Below are positions 12,828 through 14,272 of a stretch of 14,272 bases of DNA, one piece after another. Source of the DNA: Patescibacteria group bacterium (GTDB lineage Bacteria; Patescibacteriota; Microgenomatia; Levybacterales; UBA12049); the NCBI GenBank assembly GCA_023485715.1, contig JAMCZG010000019.1, positions 1 through 14,272 of the forward strand. The letters are read 5' to 3'. A program made the position numbers and the translations under genes. Every line of letters begins with the position of its first letter. Positions within the stretch are counted from its first letter, which is position 1. The notes under the pieces were generated by a model. It saw only the letters and a list, made by a program, of their open reading frames with translations, ran no database searches and was not told the DNA's origin.

Positions 12828-13602
12828 AAGCAGGATTGTCAAAAACATCCAAAGAGGCCTCGTGGAGTTTTTTTAAAGATTTCACTACTCTTTCGCTGTC
12901 AAACTGAGGATTCCATATCCCCTCTGCCAACAAATCGCTCACCACAAACGCTGCAGCAAACTCAACTCCCCTAAATTGTGCAATTGCTGCAAGAGCTGCC
13001 GTTTCCATTTCGACCGTCAGTACTCCCTCTCCCTGGTATTGTGTTACTTCTTCTTGCGTTTCCCGGAAAGGCGCATCTGTTGTCCATGTTGATCCAATAG
13101 TAAACGCAAGTCCGTGTCTTGAAAGTGCGCCTTTTAGTTTCTGAGTTAATTCTTTCGAAGTAATTACGTCTTTACTTGGTTTTAGGTAGTGATGCGAAAC
13201 CCCTTCGTCTCTTATTGCCCTATTGCAAACAACAATATCGCCCGCATTCAATCCTTGTCGAAGTGACCCCGCTGCTCCGATATTTAAAAATCTTCTCGCT
13301 CCTCTAGCAATCAATTCTTCCATAACAACTGCAGCGTGGGAAGCCCCAAATCCCGACAAATATATGCCTACTTTATTGTCTTTGCTTTCTATCGGGTATA
13401 ATCCTTCAGTCACGTAATGATCCCTTAAACCATCTTCAAGACTAAGAACATGTGCAAGACCAAAAGGTTGGCATGTAAGAATAATTCCTTCGGGACTTTC
13501 ACTTATTGTTTCTGGTCTAATACGCCTTCGGAAATTTATTGAATCCTGGGGTGAAAAGACAGCAGGATAAGAATATTTCCTTTCTAGATTTGGGTAAGGC
13601 AC
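12811..13602 (-). CDS. Nucleoside phosphorylase, PNP/UDP family (uridine phosphorylase-like)
   Basis: This enzyme splits a nucleoside with phosphate into free base and ribose 1-phosphate, for nucleotide salvage. From the GTG at 13602 it has 263 residues, normal for the family. It shows GFGASHA (84-90), the conserved NIGAAGSL (107-114) with GDIVVCNRAIRDEG after it, the substrate-pocket signature VEMETAAL (197-204) and the catalytic Asp at about 223 in VVSDLL. The VEMETAA form resembles uridine phosphorylase-like members, but the base specificity is not certain. An upstream ATG at 13686 would add 28 mainly hydrophobic residues but lies upstream of the promoter -10, so I prefer the leaderless GTG. 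It ends in TGA inside a hairpin. Confidence 0.9.
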   Translation of the reverse strand: MPYPNLERKYSYPAVFSPQDSINFRRRIRPETISESPEGIILTCQPFGLAHVLSLEDGLRDHYVTEGLYPIESKDNKVGIYLSGFGASHAAVVMEELIARGARRFLNIGAAGSLRQGLNAGDIVVCNRAIRDEGVSHHYLKPSKDVITSKELTQKLKGALSRHGLAFTIGSTWTTDAPFRETQEEVTQYQGEGVLTVEMETAALAAIAQFRGVEFAAAFVVSDLLAEGIWNPQFDSERVVKSLKKLHEASLDVFDNPAFNPSG

Positions 13603-13609
13603 AACCGCT

Positions 13610-13618
13610 ATTATAGCA
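13610..13618 (-). promoter_or_regulatory. Leaderless promoter of the nucleoside phosphorylase gene
   Basis: TGCTATAAT (13618-13610, minus strand) is identical to the rpmE and ychF elements. The predicted start is 13603, one base before an in-frame GTG at 13602. This decides the start codon of the gene. The -35 region is poor, as expected for an extended -10. Confidence 0.6.
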
Positions 13619-13635
13619 TCTGATATCAAAAATAA

Positions 13636-13649
13636 ATTATGAATTATGA
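13636..13649 (+). repeat. Tandem ATTATGA pair in the divergent promoter region
   Basis: Two direct copies of ATTATGA lie in the 71-base region between the divergent phosphorylase and GH18 genes, just upstream of the GH18 -10. It could be a regulator site or chance in AT-rich DNA. Confidence 0.25.
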
Positions 13650-13655
13650 GCGATT

Positions 13656-13664
13656 TGATATAAA
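13656..13664 (+). promoter_or_regulatory. Extended -10 promoter of the GH18 gene
   Basis: TGATATAAA is an extended -10 (TG, one base, TATAAA). The predicted start at about 13671 leaves a three-base leader before the ATG at 13674. Confidence 0.45.
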
Positions 13665-13673
13665 ATATAGACC

Positions 13674-14272
13674 ATGTTAAAAGCATCTTTTGGTAATTTA
13701 TTAAGACCTGTTCTTCTTTTTATAATTTTTGTTTTTATTCTTGTTGCGCTATTTGTGGGAATATATAAATTTATCACGAGGAATGATTATAATACCTATA
13801 TAAATCTAAAATCTCCTTTGCCCACTCCCCAGATATCAGGTTGGATCCCGTGGTGGGAAGAAAAACGCGGATACGATTTGGTAAAAAAATATTCCGCAAA
13901 AATTAATACTGTTTCCCCCGTTTGGTTTATGGTCGATAAAAATCTAAAATTAATAGAAGTCGGAAGAGTAGATAAAAAACTAGCTGTTACAGAACTTAAA
14001 GCCTTAAATATTAAAATTTGCCCAACTCTTGGTTCCGAACTGTCTCGGGAAGAAATGAGTGTTTTTTTAAATAACAAAAAGGCAACTAACGAGCTTGTTA
14101 AGGATTTAGCTGATGAAATTGTCCCTTTGGGCGTAGACGGCGTCGACATAGATCTTGAAGGAATGAAAAAAGAAGACTCGGATAAGTTTAGTTCTTTTTT
14201 ACTCTTAATGTCCAAAAGACTCAAAGAAAAAAAACTTAAAATGTCTGTTTCCGTACATGCGCAAACAGGAAA
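13674..14272 (+). CDS. Membrane-anchored glycoside hydrolase family 18 protein (N-terminal part)
   Basis: The frame runs from the ATG at 13674 off the right edge (199 codons seen). A short basic N-terminus and one strong hydrophobic helix (about 12-32) indicate a signal anchor that exports the rest. A family 18 TIM barrel then begins near ISGWIPWWEEKRGYD (54-68). The catalytic DxxDxDxE motif is intact as DGVDIDLE (155-162), with Glu162 the expected proton donor. Family 18 enzymes cut chitin or peptidoglycan-type glycans, and this one resembles the YaaH/cell-wall type more than secreted chitinases, as far as the N-terminal part shows. The substrate is therefore unknown. The gene is divergent from the phosphorylase and has its own near-leaderless promoter. 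Confidence 0.85.
   Translation, partial: MLKASFGNLLRPVLLFIIFVFILVALFVGIYKFITRNDYNTYINLKSPLPTPQISGWIPWWEEKRGYDLVKKYSAKINTVSPVWFMVDKNLKLIEVGRVDKKLAVTELKALNIKICPTLGSELSREEMSVFLNNKKATNELVKDLADEIVPLGVDGVDIDLEGMKKEDSDKFSSFLLLMSKRLKEKKLKMSVSVHAQTG

Noticed and set aside
10649..13602. UGA recoded as glycine (code 25), as in some CPR lineages
   Set aside because: TGA ends ychF, the 89-residue gene and the phosphorylase at the expected family ends, and no conserved gene has an internal TGA.
13796..14224. 142-codon minus-strand ORF at the right end
   Set aside because: It is opposite the GH18 frame, which has a signal anchor and the DxxDxDxE motif; the antisense frame has low-complexity Ser/Leu-rich sequence.
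1..14272. tRNA, rRNA, CRISPR array, insertion sequence or integrase
   Set aside because: No cloverleaf-like segment, spaced direct repeats, transposase motifs or terminal repeats were seen on either strand.

Overview
The window is an AT-rich, gene-dense piece of bacterial chromosome. It reads as a streamlined genome of the Candidate Phyla Radiation (Patescibacteria), most likely the Microgenomates side. This placement is inferred from several things: single-copy housekeeping genes packed with 8-65 base gaps, an rpsF-ssb-rpsR cluster with no bL9 gene after it, short genes, almost no Shine-Dalgarno (SD) motifs, and a dispersed-repeat insertion inside ychF of a kind I recall from metagenome-derived genomes. 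TAA, TAG and TGA all end genes here, so UGA is not reassigned.

Left, plus strand (1-3609): the 3' end of an unrecognised gene, then histidyl-tRNA synthetase overlapping an EamA-type transporter, then ribosomal protein bL31 (rpmE) and peptide chain release factor 1 (prfA). rpmE ends in UAG, and prfA follows in the same frame after only four sense codons.

Middle, minus strand (read 8807 down to 3592): rpsF-ssb-rpsR, then a C-terminal processing protease (ctpA), an HtrA/DegP-type serine protease, and a Kef-type cation/proton antiporter. The antiporter's end overlaps the end of prfA by 18 bases. Ribosome/replication genes thus run straight into an envelope-protease block.

Right, minus strand (13602 down to 8969): a PNP/UDP-family nucleoside phosphorylase, a doubtful tiny membrane ORF, a 154-residue orphan, the ribosome-associated ATPase YchF, an 89-residue orphan, and a DUF47/PhoU-like protein with a PiT-family phosphate permease. 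A likely terminator and an imperfect inverted repeat separate this block from rpsF. At the far right a membrane-anchored glycoside hydrolase family 18 protein starts divergently and runs off the window.

Most transcription-unit starts share one design. There is a good -10 box, in three cases the identical extended form TGCTATAAT, placed so that the predicted transcript starts at or within a few bases of the start codon. rpmE, the 89-residue gene and the nucleoside phosphorylase look leaderless. No tRNA, rRNA, CRISPR array or insertion sequence is visible.
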